Shown in pieces: positions 16,604 through 26,779 of a stretch of 49,152 bases of DNA (position 1 is the first letter of the stretch; every line of letters starts with the position of its first letter). Position numbers and translations under genes: made by a program. The notes beneath the pieces were generated by a model, which worked only from the letters and a program-made list of their open reading frames with translations, did not search any database and had not been told where the DNA came from. The stretch spans positions 1 through 49,152 of the forward strand of contig NZ_PQHW01000047.1 in the NCBI RefSeq assembly GCF_003385215.1, read 5' to 3'. This DNA is from Amycolatopsis thermalba. Lineage in GTDB: Bacteria; Actinomycetota; Actinomycetes; Mycobacteriales; Pseudonocardiaceae.

Positions 16604-18220
16604 TTACCGGTTCGGGTGATCGTCGGACAGATCATGGGCCAGCAGCGCGAGGTAGAGCGACAGCATCGATTCAGGGTCCTCCAGCGGCACGCCCAGGACC
16701 TGCTCGATGCGCGCGAGCTGCTGGTAGTAGGCGGTGCGGGAGGTGTGCGCCGCCGCGGCCGCCGCCGACTTGTTTCCGCCGTGTTCGCAGTAGTGCCGCA
16801 GGGCCTGGACCAGCCGGGTGCCCGACGCCGCGTCCCGGGACAGCAGCGGGCCCAGCTCGCGCTCGGCGAACGCGCGGACCCGCTCGTCGTCGGCGAGCAG
16901 GTGCAGCAGCCCGCGCAACCGGACGTCCCGCAGGCAGTGCACCTCGCGGTCGGTGTCCGAGCGCAGCACCGCCGCGGCGACGTGCGCGGCCTCGACCAGG
17001 CTGCGGCGGGCGTGGGCGGCGGTCTCGACCACGGTGCCGACGGCGAGCACAACCGGCACCGACGTGGGCCGCGCCCGCAGCTCCGCGGACAGCCGGCTCA
17101 GCACCGCGTCGACGTTGGCCTGCGGCGACAGCGACAGCAGCGTGCGCACGCTGACGTCGTCGACGACCGCGACGAGCGCGGACACCTTCGCCCGGCGCGT
17201 GGCCAGCGAGACCGTCTCGGCGAGGTCCCGCAGCACGGTCGGCGCGGACGCCGCCTGGCGCTGCGACGCGGTCATCCGCGGCCGGACCGCGACGCCCACC
17301 AGCCGCCCGGACAACGGCGAGCCCAGCGCGGCCGCGCGGGCCAGCAGTTCGGTGGACGGGGCGGGCGAGGTCATCAGCTCGGCGAGCACCGCCCGGTGCG
17401 CCTGCCGCTCCAGGCTGTCCGCCTCGCGGGCAACCAGCCGGTGCACCGCGAGCGCCGATGCCGCCCGCTCGGCGACCACGACGTGCCGGTCCGGCGGCGG
17501 GTCGTCGCACACGATCACCAGCCGTCCCCAGTCGTGCCCGCGCGCGCCGACGACGGTGACCAGCCAGCCCGCGTCGGCGTGGTAGCCGGTGCGCTCGCCC
17601 AGGTGCACGGTGCGGGAGCGGGCCGGCCAGCCGGTCAGCAGCTCGGCCGGATCACTGCCCGCGGAGTCGTAGGCGAGCACCTCGTGCGCCAGGGTTTCCA
17701 GCACGACCGGCGACTCGGTCATGCGCGCGACCTCGCGCAGCACCTCGGCCGGTTCCGCGCCGGCGACGGTGAGCTGCGTGAACACCTGGTGCACGTGCTC
17801 GGCGGCACGCAGCTCGGCGACCTGGGCGTCCACGATCAGCCCGTTCACCGCCTCGGTGACCGCGACGTAGCGCGTCTCGCGGGACAGGGTGATCAGCGGC
17901 AGCTCGTGCCGCGCGGCGGCGTCGACCAGGGCGCGGGGCAGCTCGTCGCTCCAGTGCCGGACCAGCTCGACCACCAGTCCCGCGGCCCCGGCCTCGGCGA
18001 GCCCGTCCACGTACTTCGCCAGCTGCGCGGCGTCGTCCGGCAGCGCGATCCCGGTCGTCAGGACCAGTTCCCCGCCCTTGAGCAGGTGCCCGATGTCGGC
18101 GACCTCGGCGACGTGCACCCACCGCACCCGGGTGTCCAGCCGCTGCCCGCCCGCGACCACCTTCGGGCGGCCGTGCCGCAGCACCGGCAGGGCCAGGACG
18201 TCCGCGACCGTCGGGTACAA
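16604..18220 (-). CDS. PucR-family transcriptional regulator
   Basis: A 538-aa regulator. The N-terminal PucR domain begins at once (LYPTVADVLALPVLRHG) and spans about 130 residues. A GAF-like middle region follows, and the C-terminal HTH_30 (AAAAHTSRTAYYQQLARIEQ) recognises DNA. Family members control purine, ureide, pyrimidine or GABA/beta-alanine catabolism. I place the start at a TTG (18220) because GAGGAGG lies six bases upstream and the PucR domain follows directly. A longer frame from 18307 would add 29 residues with no family similarity and no ribosome site. It is divergent from the aminotransferase and upstream of the permease operon, so it likely controls both arms of the pathway. 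Confidence 0.9.
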   Translation of the reverse strand: MYPTVADVLALPVLRHGRPKVVAGGQRLDTRVRWVHVAEVADIGHLLKGGELVLTTGIALPDDAAQLAKYVDGLAEAGAAGLVVELVRHWSDELPRALVDAAARHELPLITLSRETRYVAVTEAVNGLIVDAQVAELRAAEHVHQVFTQLTVAGAEPAEVLREVARMTESPVVLETLAHEVLAYDSAGSDPAELLTGWPARSRTVHLGERTGYHADAGWLVTVVGARGHDWGRLVIVCDDPPPDRHVVVAERAASALAVHRLVAREADSLERQAHRAVLAELMTSPAPSTELLARAAALGSPLSGRLVGVAVRPRMTASQRQAASAPTVLRDLAETVSLATRRAKVSALVAVVDDVSVRTLLSLSPQANVDAVLSRLSAELRARPTSVPVVLAVGTVVETAAHARRSLVEAAHVAAAVLRSDTDREVHCLRDVRLRGLLHLLADDERVRAFAERELGPLLSRDAASGTRLVQALRHYCEHGGNKSAAAAAAHTSRTAYYQQLARIEQVLGVPLEDPESMLSLYLALLAHDLSDDHPNR

Positions 18221-18285
18221 GCGCCACCTCCTCGCCAGAAAGCAGACTGTACGGCCGATCCGGCCATTGGGTACATGTTGTGTGT

Positions 18286-18308
18286 GGTGGCCGGGCGCGA
18301 CGGCCACC
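18286..18308. promoter_or_regulatory. Inverted repeat between pucR and the aminotransferase
   Basis: GGTGGCCG (18286-18293) and CGGCCACC (18301-18308) form perfect 8-bp arms around a 7-bp centre. It lies 13 bp before the aminotransferase ATG and 65 bp before the pucR start. It could be the PucR binding site or a leader hairpin covering the aminotransferase ribosome site; which one cannot be told from sequence. Confidence 0.5.
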
Positions 18309-18321
18309 GAGACTGGCGGGC

Positions 18322-19620
18322 ATGAGCGAATCGGAGCTGCTGGCCCGGCACCGGGCGGTCCTGCCGAACTGGCTGGCCCTGTACTACGACGAGCCCCTGG
18401 AGATCGTGCGAGCGCAGGGGAGGCGGGTCACCGATTCCTCCGGAACCACCTATCTGGACTTCTTCGCCGGCATCCTCACCAACGCCATCGGCTACGACAT
18501 CGCCGAGATCTCCGACGCCATCCGCGCCCAGGTCGACTCCGGCGTCCTGCACACCTCGACGCTGTACCTGATCCGCAAGCAGGTCGAGCTGGCCGAGCAG
18601 ATCGCTCAGCTGAGCGGCATCCCGGACGCCAAGGTGTTCTTCACCAGCTCCGGCACCGAGGCCAACGAGACCGCGCTGATGCTCGCGACCCAGTACCGCC
18701 GCTCCAACCAGGTGCTCGCGATGCGCAACAGCTACCACGGCCGGGCGTTCGCCACGGTCGGCATCACCGGCAACCGCGGCTGGTCGGCCAGCTCGCTGTC
18801 CCCGGTCAAGGTCTCCTACGTGCACGGCGGCTACCGCTACCGCGACGCGTTCCGGAACCTCTCCGACGCCGGCTACGTGCGTGCCTGCACCGACGACCTC
18901 CGCGACGTCCTGGAGACCACCACCTCGGGGGACGTGGCCGCGTTGATCGCCGAGCCGATCCAGGGCGTCGGCGGGTTCAACGTGCCGCCGGACGGGTTGT
19001 TCGCCGCGTTCAAGGAGGTGCTGGACGAATACGGCATCCTGCTGATCTCCGACGAGGTCCAGACCGGCTGGGGCCGCACCGGCGAGCACTTCTGGGGCAT
19101 CCAGGCGCACGGCGTGACCCCGGACGCGATGACGTTCGCCAAGGGCCTGGGCAACGGGCTGGCGATCGGCGGCGTGGTGGCCCGCGGTGAGGTGATGGAC
19201 TCGATCACCGCCAACTCGATCTCGACCTTCGGCGGCAACCCGGTGTCCACCGCGGGCGCGAAGGCGACCCTGGACTACCTGCTCAGCCACGACCTGCAGG
19301 GCAACGCCGCGAAGCAGGGCGCGCGCCTGATGACCGGGCTGCGCGACCTCGCCGAGCGCTACGACGTCGTCGGCGACGTGCGCGGCAAGGGCCTGATGAT
19401 CGGCGTCGAGCTGGTCGAGCCGGACGGGTCGCCGAGCCCGGAGTCCGCGCGCCTGGTGCTGGAGGAGACCCGCGCCCGCGGTCTGCTGGCCGGCAAGGGC
19501 GGGCTGCACGGCAACGTGATCCGGCTGGCTCCCCCGATGACGTTGACCGACGAGGAAACCGGTGAGGCGCTCGAAATCCTCCGGGAATCGATCGCCGCCG
19601 TGCAGGAGGCGCGGAAGTGA
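18322..19620 (+). CDS. Class III PLP-dependent aminotransferase (beta-alanine/GABA type)
   Basis: A 432-aa fold-type I aminotransferase. The pyridoxal-phosphate lysine is Lys274 in MTFAKGLGNG. SSGTEANETALMLA, NSYHGRAFATVG and LLISDEVQTGWGRTG are the cofactor and substrate-site motifs of the class III group. It would transfer the amino group of beta-alanine, beta-aminoisobutyrate or GABA to an oxo acid. The neighbours select beta-alanine as the likely substrate, with malonate semialdehyde as the product handed to the dehydrogenase encoded next. The ATG at 18322 was chosen at the start of the conserved region; the ribosome site is weak (GGCGGG). It overlaps mmsA by 4 bp (GTGA) and diverges from pucR. 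Confidence 0.92.
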   Translation: MSESELLARHRAVLPNWLALYYDEPLEIVRAQGRRVTDSSGTTYLDFFAGILTNAIGYDIAEISDAIRAQVDSGVLHTSTLYLIRKQVELAEQIAQLSGIPDAKVFFTSSGTEANETALMLATQYRRSNQVLAMRNSYHGRAFATVGITGNRGWSASSLSPVKVSYVHGGYRYRDAFRNLSDAGYVRACTDDLRDVLETTTSGDVAALIAEPIQGVGGFNVPPDGLFAAFKEVLDEYGILLISDEVQTGWGRTGEHFWGIQAHGVTPDAMTFAKGLGNGLAIGGVVARGEVMDSITANSISTFGGNPVSTAGAKATLDYLLSHDLQGNAAKQGARLMTGLRDLAERYDVVGDVRGKGLMIGVELVEPDGSPSPESARLVLEETRARGLLAGKGGLHGNVIRLAPPMTLTDEETGEALEILRESIAAVQEARK

Positions 19621-21107
19621 CGCAGCGGATCAGCCACTGGATCGACGGCAAGACCTGGGCTGGGGTAGCGGACCGGACCGGGGAGGTGTTCGACCCCGCC
19701 ACCGGTGAAGTACGCGCTCGCGTGGACTTCGCCGGTGGCGGGCAGGTGGACGAGGCCGTCGCGGCGGCCGCGCGTGCCTTCCCCGGCTGGCGGGACACCT
19801 CGCTCGCGGCCCGGTCGCGGGTGCTGTTCCGGTTCCGCGAGCTGCTCACCGCCCGCAAGGACGAGCTGGCCGCGATCATCACCGCCGAGCACGGCAAGGT
19901 GCTCTCCGACGCGGCGGGGGAGATCGCCCGCGCCATCGAGAACGTCGAGTACGCCTGCGGCGCGCCGCAGATGCTCAAGGGCGGGTTCAGCGAGAACGCC
20001 TCCACCGGCGTCGACGTGTACTCGATCGCCCAGCCGCTCGGCGTGGTCGGGGTGATCTCGCCGTTCAACTTCCCGGCGATGGTGCCGCTGTGGTTCGTGC
20101 CCAACGCGCTGGCCTGCGGAAACACGGTCGTGCTCAAGCCGAGCGAGAAGGACCCGTCGGCGTCGCTGTTCATCGCCGAGCTGTTCGCCGAGGCCGGGCT
20201 GCCCGACGGCGCGCTCAACGTGCTGCACGGCGACAAGGTCGCGGTCGACGGGCTGCTGGAGCACCCGGTGGTGAAGGCGATCTCGTTCGTCGGCTCGACG
20301 CCGATCGCGCGGCACGTCTACGAGACCGGCACCCGCCACGGCAAGCGGGTGCAGGCGCTGGGCGGGGCGAAGAACCACATGGTCGTGCTGCCCGACGCCG
20401 ACCTCGACCTGGCCGCCGACGCCGCGGTGTCGGCCGGGTTCGGGTCGGCGGGGGAGCGGTGCATGGCGGTGTCGGTGGTCGTCGCCGTGGACCCGATCGC
20501 GGACGAGCTGGTCGCCAAGATCGCCTCCCGGATGGCCGGCCTGACGGTCGGTGACGGGCGTGAGGCGGAGTCGGAGATGGGCCCGCTGGTCACCGCGGCG
20601 CACCGGGACCGGGTGCGGTCCTATGTGGAGGCCGGGGTCTCGGCGGGGGCGTCGCTGGTCGTGGACGGCCGGTCGGTTTCCGTGTCCGGCGGCGGGTTCT
20701 GGCTCGGCCCGACCCTGTTCGACCACGTGCGCACCGACATGCCGATCTACACCGACGAGATCTTCGGCCCGGTGCTGTCGGTCGTCCGGACGGGCAGCTA
20801 CGACGACGCGCTCGCGCTGGTGAACGCCAACGCCTACGGCAACGGGACGGCGATCTTCACCAACGACGGCCGGGCGGCGCGGCGGTTCCAGAACGAGGTC
20901 GAAGTCGGGATGGTCGGGCTCAACGTGCCCATCCCGGTGCCCGTCGGGTACTACTCCTTCGGCGGCTGGAAGGACTCCCTCTTCGGCGACAGCCACGCCT
21001 ACGGGCCGGAGGGCTTCCACTTCTTCACCCGCACGAAGGTCGTTACGTCCCGCTGGCCGGACCCGTCCCAGGGCGGGGTGAACCTGGGCTTCCCGCACAA
21101 CTCCTGA
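19617..21107 (+). CDS. mmsA: CoA-acylating (methyl)malonate-semialdehyde dehydrogenase
   Basis: A 496-aa aldehyde dehydrogenase. The catalytic Cys282 lies in SAGERCMAVSV, the hallmark of methylmalonate-semialdehyde dehydrogenases rather than of the ordinary GQxC ALDHs. The Rossmann stretch ISPFNFPAMVPLWFVPNALA and KPSEKDPSA are also present. It converts malonate semialdehyde to acetyl-CoA, or methylmalonate semialdehyde to propionyl-CoA, with NAD, CoA and CO2 release. It starts with GTG in a 4-bp overlap with the aminotransferase, so the two steps are translationally coupled. Together they finish uracil- and thymine-derived beta-amino acid breakdown. It could also serve valine or inositol catabolism. 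Confidence 0.94.
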   Translation: MTQRISHWIDGKTWAGVADRTGEVFDPATGEVRARVDFAGGGQVDEAVAAAARAFPGWRDTSLAARSRVLFRFRELLTARKDELAAIITAEHGKVLSDAAGEIARAIENVEYACGAPQMLKGGFSENASTGVDVYSIAQPLGVVGVISPFNFPAMVPLWFVPNALACGNTVVLKPSEKDPSASLFIAELFAEAGLPDGALNVLHGDKVAVDGLLEHPVVKAISFVGSTPIARHVYETGTRHGKRVQALGGAKNHMVVLPDADLDLAADAAVSAGFGSAGERCMAVSVVVAVDPIADELVAKIASRMAGLTVGDGREAESEMGPLVTAAHRDRVRSYVEAGVSAGASLVVDGRSVSVSGGGFWLGPTLFDHVRTDMPIYTDEIFGPVLSVVRTGSYDDALALVNANAYGNGTAIFTNDGRAARRFQNEVEVGMVGLNVPIPVPVGYYSFGGWKDSLFGDSHAYGPEGFHFFTRTKVVTSRWPDPSQGGVNLGFPHNS

Positions 21108-21193
21108 GCGCCCGCTCACCGAGCTGGGACACGCCGCCCGCCACTTCCGTAAACTCGTGGTGAGATACCGCCCGTACGGTTCGGAGGTGAGGC

Positions 21194-22219
21194 GTGCCCA
21201 GCTCGGAGGAGCGTCGCTTCGAGGTCCTGCGCGCCATCGTCGCGGACTACGTGTCGACCCAGGAACCGGTCGGCTCCAAGGCTCTCGTGGACCGGCACAG
21301 CCTCGGCGTGTCCAGCGCGACGGTGCGCAACGACATGGCGGTCCTGGAGGAGGAGGGGTACATCACCCAGCCCCACACCAGCGCCGGCCGCATCCCCACG
21401 GACAAGGGGTACCGGCTCTTCGTCGACCGGTTGTCCGAGGTCAAGCCGCTCAGCTCGGCCGAACGGCGGGCCATCATCAGCTTCCTCGACGGGGCGCTCG
21501 ACCTGGACGACGTGCTGCGCCGCTCGGTGCGGCTGCTCGCCCAGCTGACCCGGCAGGTCGCGGTCATCCAGTACCCGACGATGTCCAACTCGTCCCTGCG
21601 CCACCTCGAAGTGGTGCCGCTCACACCGGCGCGCCTGATGCTGGTGATCATCACCGACGCCGGACGGGTGGACCAGCGCACGGTGGACCTCGGCGACGTG
21701 ATGACCGAGGAGAACGTCGCCCGCATCCGCGAGATGCTCAACGCCGCGCTGGCCGGCCGTCGCCTCACCGACGCGGCCTCGCGGGTCACCGAGCTGCCCG
21801 ACCAGGCGCCCGGCGAACTGCGCGACGCGCTGGTGCGGATCTGCACGCTGCTGGTCGAGCACCTGGTCGAGCACCCCGAGGAACGCCTGGTCCTGGGCGG
21901 TACGGCCAACCTCACCCGCAGCGTCGCCGACTTCCCCGGATCGCTGCGCCAGGTGCTGGAGGCGCTCGAGGAACAGGTCGTGGTGCTCAAGCTGCTCGCC
22001 GCGGCGCGCAACCCCGGTGCGGTGACCGTGCGCATCGGTGAAGAGAATGAGGACGAGCAGATGCGCAGCACCTCGGTCGTGTCGATCGGCTACGGCAAGA
22101 ACGACATGCTGCTCGGTGGCATGGGTGTGGTCGGTCCGACCCGGATGGACTACCCCGGCACGATCGCCGCGGTGCGCGCGGTGGCCAACTACGTGGGGCA
22201 GATCCTGGCCGGCGGCTAG
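21194..22219 (+). CDS. hrcA: Heat-inducible transcription repressor HrcA
   Basis: A 341-aa repressor that binds CIRCE elements of groE and dnaK operons and is tuned by GroEL. The N-terminal winged helix covers the first 70 residues ([52 protein letters not shown]), followed by the GAF-like HrcA domain. The GTG start at 21194 is preceded by GGAGG with six bases spacing. The next gene is dnaJ2, the usual actinobacterial pairing. No CIRCE inverted repeat (TTAGCACTC-N9-GAGTGCTAA) is visible upstream, so the operon itself does not look CIRCE-controlled. A TAAACT hexamer near 21150 could be the -10 element. Confidence 0.96.
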   Translation: MPSSEERRFEVLRAIVADYVSTQEPVGSKALVDRHSLGVSSATVRNDMAVLEEEGYITQPHTSAGRIPTDKGYRLFVDRLSEVKPLSSAERRAIISFLDGALDLDDVLRRSVRLLAQLTRQVAVIQYPTMSNSSLRHLEVVPLTPARLMLVIITDAGRVDQRTVDLGDVMTEENVARIREMLNAALAGRRLTDAASRVTELPDQAPGELRDALVRICTLLVEHLVEHPEERLVLGGTANLTRSVADFPGSLRQVLEALEEQVVVLKLLAAARNPGAVTVRIGEENEDEQMRSTSVVSIGYGKNDMLLGGMGVVGPTRMDYPGTIAAVRAVANYVGQILAGG

Positions 22220-22255
22220 CCAGGGTGATGCTCGTCTAGGAGGACGGTTCAGAAG

Positions 22256-23416
22256 GTGGCCAGGGACTACTACGGCATCCTCGGGGTGCCCAAGAACGCG
22301 AGTGATCAGGAGATCAAGCGCGCCTACCGCAAGCTCGCCCGCGAGCTGCATCCCGACGTCAACCCGTCCGAGGACGCCCAGCACAGGTTCAGCGAGGTCA
22401 CCACGGCCTACGAGGTCCTGTCGGACCCGCAGAAGCGCAAGATCGTGGACCTCGGCGGCGACCCGCTGGACAACGGCGCCCGCGCCGGTGGCGGCGGTGA
22501 CCCGTTCGGCGGGTTCGGTGGTCTCGGCGACATCATGGACGCCTTCTTCGGCGCGGCCACCGGTGGTGGTGGTCGCGGGCGCGGCCCGCGCAGCCGGGTC
22601 CAGCCGGGCTCGGACGCGCTGATCCGGATCAGCCTGAGCCTCGAGGAGTGCGCGACCGGGGTCGACAAGGAGATCACGGTCGACACGGCGGTGCTGTGCG
22701 ACCAGTGCCACGGCAACGGCACGGCCCCCGGCGGCACGGTCAAGACCTGCGACACGTGTGGCGGGCAGGGCGAGATCCAGTCGGTGCAGCGGTCGTTCCT
22801 CGGGCAGGTCGTCACGTCGCGGCCGTGCCCGGTGTGCCGCGGCTTCGGCGAGGTCATCACCGACCCGTGCCGCCAGTGTGGTGGCGACGGCCGGGTGCGC
22901 GCGCGCCGCTCGGTGACGGCGAAGATCCCGGCCGGGGTCGGCGACGGGATGCGGATCCGGTTGTCGGCGCAGGGCGAGGTCGGTCCCGGTGGCGGCCCGG
23001 CCGGCGACCTCTACATCGAGGTCGACGAGGAGCCGCACGAGGTGTTCGTGCGCGAGGGCCACGACCTGCACTGCAACCTGCGGATCCCGATGACCGCGGC
23101 CGCGCTGGGCGCCACGGTGCCGCTGGAGACCCTGATCGACGGCGAGTACGAGCTGTCGGTCGACCCGGGCACCCAGTCGGGCACCGAGCTGGTGCTGGCG
23201 GGCATGGGCATGCCGCGGCTGCGGTCGTCCGGGCGGGTCGACGGGCGTGGTGACCTGCACGTCCACGTGGACGTCACGGTGCCGACCAAGCTCGACGACG
23301 CCCAGCGGGAGCTGCTGCAGCAGCTGGCCCAGCTGCGCGGCGAGGAGTCCGGGATGTCCAACGGGCGGCACCAGGGCGGGCTGTTCTCGAAGCTGCGCGC
23401 CAAGAGCCACAAGTAA
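22256..23416 (+). CDS. dnaJ: Molecular chaperone DnaJ (DnaJ2)
   Basis: A 386-aa type I J-protein that delivers substrates to DnaK and stimulates its ATPase. The J domain is at residues 1-65 with the HPD motif in [10 protein letters not shown] glycine-rich G/F segment follows ([15 protein letters not shown]). The zinc-binding domain has four CxxCxGxG repeats ([32 protein letters not shown]), and a C-terminal substrate-binding region ends the protein. The GTG start is fixed by the canonical [11 protein letters not shown]. An AGGAGG lies 12 bp upstream, rather far. It follows hrcA by 36 bp and overlaps rsmE by one base (TAATG). It is the second DnaJ type found beside hrcA, not the dnaK-operon copy. 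Confidence 0.97.
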   Translation: MARDYYGILGVPKNASDQEIKRAYRKLARELHPDVNPSEDAQHRFSEVTTAYEVLSDPQKRKIVDLGGDPLDNGARAGGGGDPFGGFGGLGDIMDAFFGAATGGGGRGRGPRSRVQPGSDALIRISLSLEECATGVDKEITVDTAVLCDQCHGNGTAPGGTVKTCDTCGGQGEIQSVQRSFLGQVVTSRPCPVCRGFGEVITDPCRQCGGDGRVRARRSVTAKIPAGVGDGMRIRLSAQGEVGPGGGPAGDLYIEVDEEPHEVFVREGHDLHCNLRIPMTAAALGATVPLETLIDGEYELSVDPGTQSGTELVLAGMGMPRLRSSGRVDGRGDLHVHVDVTVPTKLDDAQRELLQQLAQLRGEESGMSNGRHQGGLFSKLRAKSHK

Positions 23417-24168
23417 TGCCGTCCACCACGCCGCCGGTGTTCCTCGTCGAGGAGGTGCCTGCTTCGGGTGACCTGGTGCTCGACGGCGAGGAAGCCCGGC
23501 ACGCGGCGACCGTGCGGCGCATGCGGGCGGGGGAGCGGCTGGTCGTGTCGGACGGCCGGGGCTCGGCCGCGGAGTGCGTGATCGCCGGGGTCCGGCCCCG
23601 GCACGCGCCGGTGCTGGACCTGTCGGTGTCCCGGCGGTGGACCGAGCCCGGGCCCGCGGTGCGGGTCGTCGTGGCGCAGGCGCTGGCCAAGGGCGACCGC
23701 GGTGAGCTGGCGGTGGAGCTGACGACGGAGGCCGGGGCGGACGAGATCCTGCCGTGGCGCGCCGAGCGCAGTGTGGTGCGCTGGGAGGAGGGCCCGCGCG
23801 GGGCGAAGGCGCTGGCCCGCTGGCAGAACACGGCGCGCGCGGCGGCCAAGCAGGCCCGGCGGGCGTGGGTGCCGCCGGTTCGCGAGCCGGTGACCACGGC
23901 GCAGCTGGCCGAGGTGGTGGCGCGGGCGGCCTGCGCGGTGGTGCTCGAAGGCAGCGCTTCGCGGCGGCTGACTTCGTTGTCGCTGCCCGAGGCCGGTGAC
24001 GTGGTGCTGGTGGTGGGCCCGGAGGGCGGCATCACGGACGGCGAGCTGGAGACCCTGACCGCGGCGGGCGCCGTCGGGGTCCGCCTGGGCCCGACGGTGC
24101 TGCGAACCTCGACCGCGGCGGCGGTGGCGCTGGGCGCCCTGGGCGCGATGACGTCCCGCTGGGCTTGA
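23416..24168 (+). CDS. rsmE: 16S rRNA m3U1498 methyltransferase RsmE
   Basis: A 250-aa SPOUT-class methyltransferase that modifies U1498 in the 30S decoding region using SAM. The N-terminal PUA-like part includes DGEEARHAATVRRMRAGERL. The C-terminal trefoil knot shows VVLVVGPEGGITDGELETL and the closing LGPTVLRTSTAAAVALGAL, both diagnostic. It starts at an ATG that shares its A with the dnaJ stop codon. The product is soluble and acts on assembled small subunits. The gene order hrcA-dnaJ2-rsmE is conserved in mycobacteria. A small 6-bp hairpin (24185-24199) just after the stop may end the transcript. Confidence 0.96.
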   Translation: MPSTTPPVFLVEEVPASGDLVLDGEEARHAATVRRMRAGERLVVSDGRGSAAECVIAGVRPRHAPVLDLSVSRRWTEPGPAVRVVVAQALAKGDRGELAVELTTEAGADEILPWRAERSVVRWEEGPRGAKALARWQNTARAAAKQARRAWVPPVREPVTTAQLAEVVARAACAVVLEGSASRRLTSLSLPEAGDVVLVVGPEGGITDGELETLTAAGAVGVRLGPTVLRTSTAAAVALGALGAMTSRWA

Positions 24169-24672
24169 TTCCGGCTGGGCCGGTGGCGGCTGGGCCGCCC
24201 TGGGCCCAATGACCCCCCCGCTGCGGTGCCGACCTCCCCAAGTCCGCCACGGCGTGGCGCATTCCACGCCCAGCCCAACCTCCGCGCTCGAACCCCTCAC
24301 CGGCCGCGCCGGGCCACCCCCGATCGTCACGCAGCGTGGTCGCCGTTCCGGGCGAATCAGCCCGGTGGCGGCGCCCGCGAACCCGCGCCCCACCGGCGCG
24401 GACGCCCATTCGCGTACCGGCCGTCTTCGGAACCTGGAAAAAATTGGGTGTCGACTGTGGCGCACGAGCCGTCGCACCCATTACCCTGGCCCACACGACA
24501 CCTGGGGTGGCCCCCGGGTGCCCAAAGCCCCGCCGGACACCTCCCCCCTCGGTCCGGCGGAGCCGCGGAGGCGGTGGAGCGACCCCCAGGCTCCACCGCC
24601 CCGCGGCGTCTCCCGCGATCCGCGACTTCCCTTGTGCCACCGGGCATCCCGGCACGCGATAGGGTTCGCCGC
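24169..24672. other. Intergenic region before the HIT gene
   Basis: About 500 bases have no supported gene. Open frames on both strands have no family resemblance and are broken by proline- and arginine-rich low-complexity stretches. Seen here are a weak hairpin after rsmE (24185-24199), a short A-rich patch near 24436-24446 that is unusual for this genome, and a TAGGGT hexamer at 24660-24665. That hexamer sits where a -10 element would make the HIT transcript nearly leaderless. No good -35 at 16-18 bp spacing is visible. Confidence 0.45.
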
Positions 24673-25032
24673 ATGAGTGATGCCGAGACGTTGTTCGAGC
24701 GGATCATCGCGGGCGAGATTCCGAGCGACAAGGTGTACGAAACCGAAACAACTTTCGCGTTTCGTGATATCCAGCCGCAGGCCCGCGTGCACGTGCTCGT
24801 GGTGCCGAAGAAGCGTTACCGGAATGTCGCCGAGCTGGCCGCGGCCGATCCGCAACTGCTGTCCGACGTGCTGACCACCGCCGCGAAGGTCGCCGAGCTG
24901 GAGGGCATCGCCGAGTCGGGCTACCGCGTGGTCTTCAACACGGAGGGTGACGCCGGCCAGACCGTCTTCCACGTGCACGCGCACGTCCTGGGCGGGGAGC
25001 AGCTCGGGTTCTTCGGGCGACTCGCGAAGTAA
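24673..25032 (+). CDS. HIT-family nucleotide-binding hydrolase
   Basis: A 119-aa histidine-triad protein of the HINT branch. The catalytic triad FHVHAHVLGG has His100, His102 and His104. The N-terminal TLFERIIAGEIPSDKVYE and the AFRDIQPQARVHVLVVPKK block are typical of HINT purine nucleoside phosphoramidases, which hydrolyse AMP-lysine or adenylated tRNA-synthetase intermediates. The start is set by the MSDAETLFERI family N-terminus; upstream in-frame sequence is low complexity. There is no obvious Shine-Dalgarno, so a leaderless mRNA is possible. The next gene, phoH, starts 90 bp downstream and may have its own promoter. Confidence 0.94.
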   Translation: MSDAETLFERIIAGEIPSDKVYETETTFAFRDIQPQARVHVLVVPKKRYRNVAELAAADPQLLSDVLTTAAKVAELEGIAESGYRVVFNTEGDAGQTVFHVHAHVLGGEQLGFFGRLAK

Positions 25033-25122
25033 CCGACTGCGCGCGACCCGCCCGGCCCGCTAGCATCGATGGGGTAAGCAGGAAGCGAGCAGCGGAAACG
25101 CAGAAGGCAGGCCCGAGGAAAC

Positions 25123-26217
<1,095 letters not shown>

Positions 26218-26219
26218 GC

Positions 26220-26768
26220 ATGACCATCGAGATCGCGAACGAGTCCGGTGTCGCGGTGGACGAGACCTCGATCGTCGCCGCCGCGCGCTTCGCGCTGGAC
26301 CGCATGGAGGTCAGCCCGCTCGCCGAGCTGTCGGTGGTGCTGGTGACCCTGGACGTCATGTCCGACCTGCACGAACGCTGGATGGACCTGCCCGGTCCCA
26401 CCGACGTCATGGCCTTCCCGATGGACGAGCTGGACGCCGCCGGCCGCCCGGACGCCGGTGACCCGTCACCGGCGTTGCTCGGCGACATCGTGCTGTGCCC
26501 GGCCTTCGCCAGGGACCAGGCCCGCACGGCCGGTCACTCCCTGCTCGACGAGCTGCACCTGCTCACCGTGCACGGCGTGCTGCACCTGCTCGGCTACGAC
26601 CACGCCGAACCGGCCGAGGAACGCGAGATGTTCGGGCTGCAGAAGCGGATCCTCGCCGACTTCCAGGCCGCGGTCGCCGAGGCCAAGCGGCGCGACGCGC
26701 AGCGCACGGCCGACGACCGGCTGCTGGGAGCCGCGGGCCTGGACGGCCCGGCCGACGCCGAGAGCTGA
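26220..26768 (+). CDS. ybeY: rRNA maturation endoribonuclease YbeY
   Basis: A 182-aa metal-dependent RNase for 16S 3'-end maturation and 70S quality control. The zinc site [11 protein letters not shown] gives His118, His122 and His128, the invariant H-x3-H-x5-H. The preceding [12 protein letters not shown] and LLGDIVLC blocks are also typical. The C-terminal 30 residues ([20 protein letters not shown] and following) are a short non-conserved tail. The ATG at 26220 lies just after the phoH TGA. Downstream, the CNNM gene begins 12 bp after its stop. The position between phoH and the CNNM/era genes matches mycobacteria. Confidence 0.96.
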   Translation: MTIEIANESGVAVDETSIVAAARFALDRMEVSPLAELSVVLVTLDVMSDLHERWMDLPGPTDVMAFPMDELDAAGRPDAGDPSPALLGDIVLCPAFARDQARTAGHSLLDELHLLTVHGVLHLLGYDHAEPAEEREMFGLQKRILADFQAAVAEAKRRDAQRTADDRLLGAAGLDGPADAES

Positions 26769-26779
26769 GGCCACCGGAG

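Noticed and set aside
18221..18307. N-terminal extension of the PucR regulator to 18307
   Set aside because: The extra 29 residues do not match the family and have no ribosome site, while a TTG with GAGGAGG six bases upstream fits the domain start.
21108..21193. CIRCE element upstream of hrcA
   Set aside because: No TTAGCACTC or GAGTGCTAA arms are present in the gap.
21116..23410. 764-codon antisense frame opposite hrcA-dnaJ
   Set aside because: Shadow of two well-supported genes. No domain or ribosome site.
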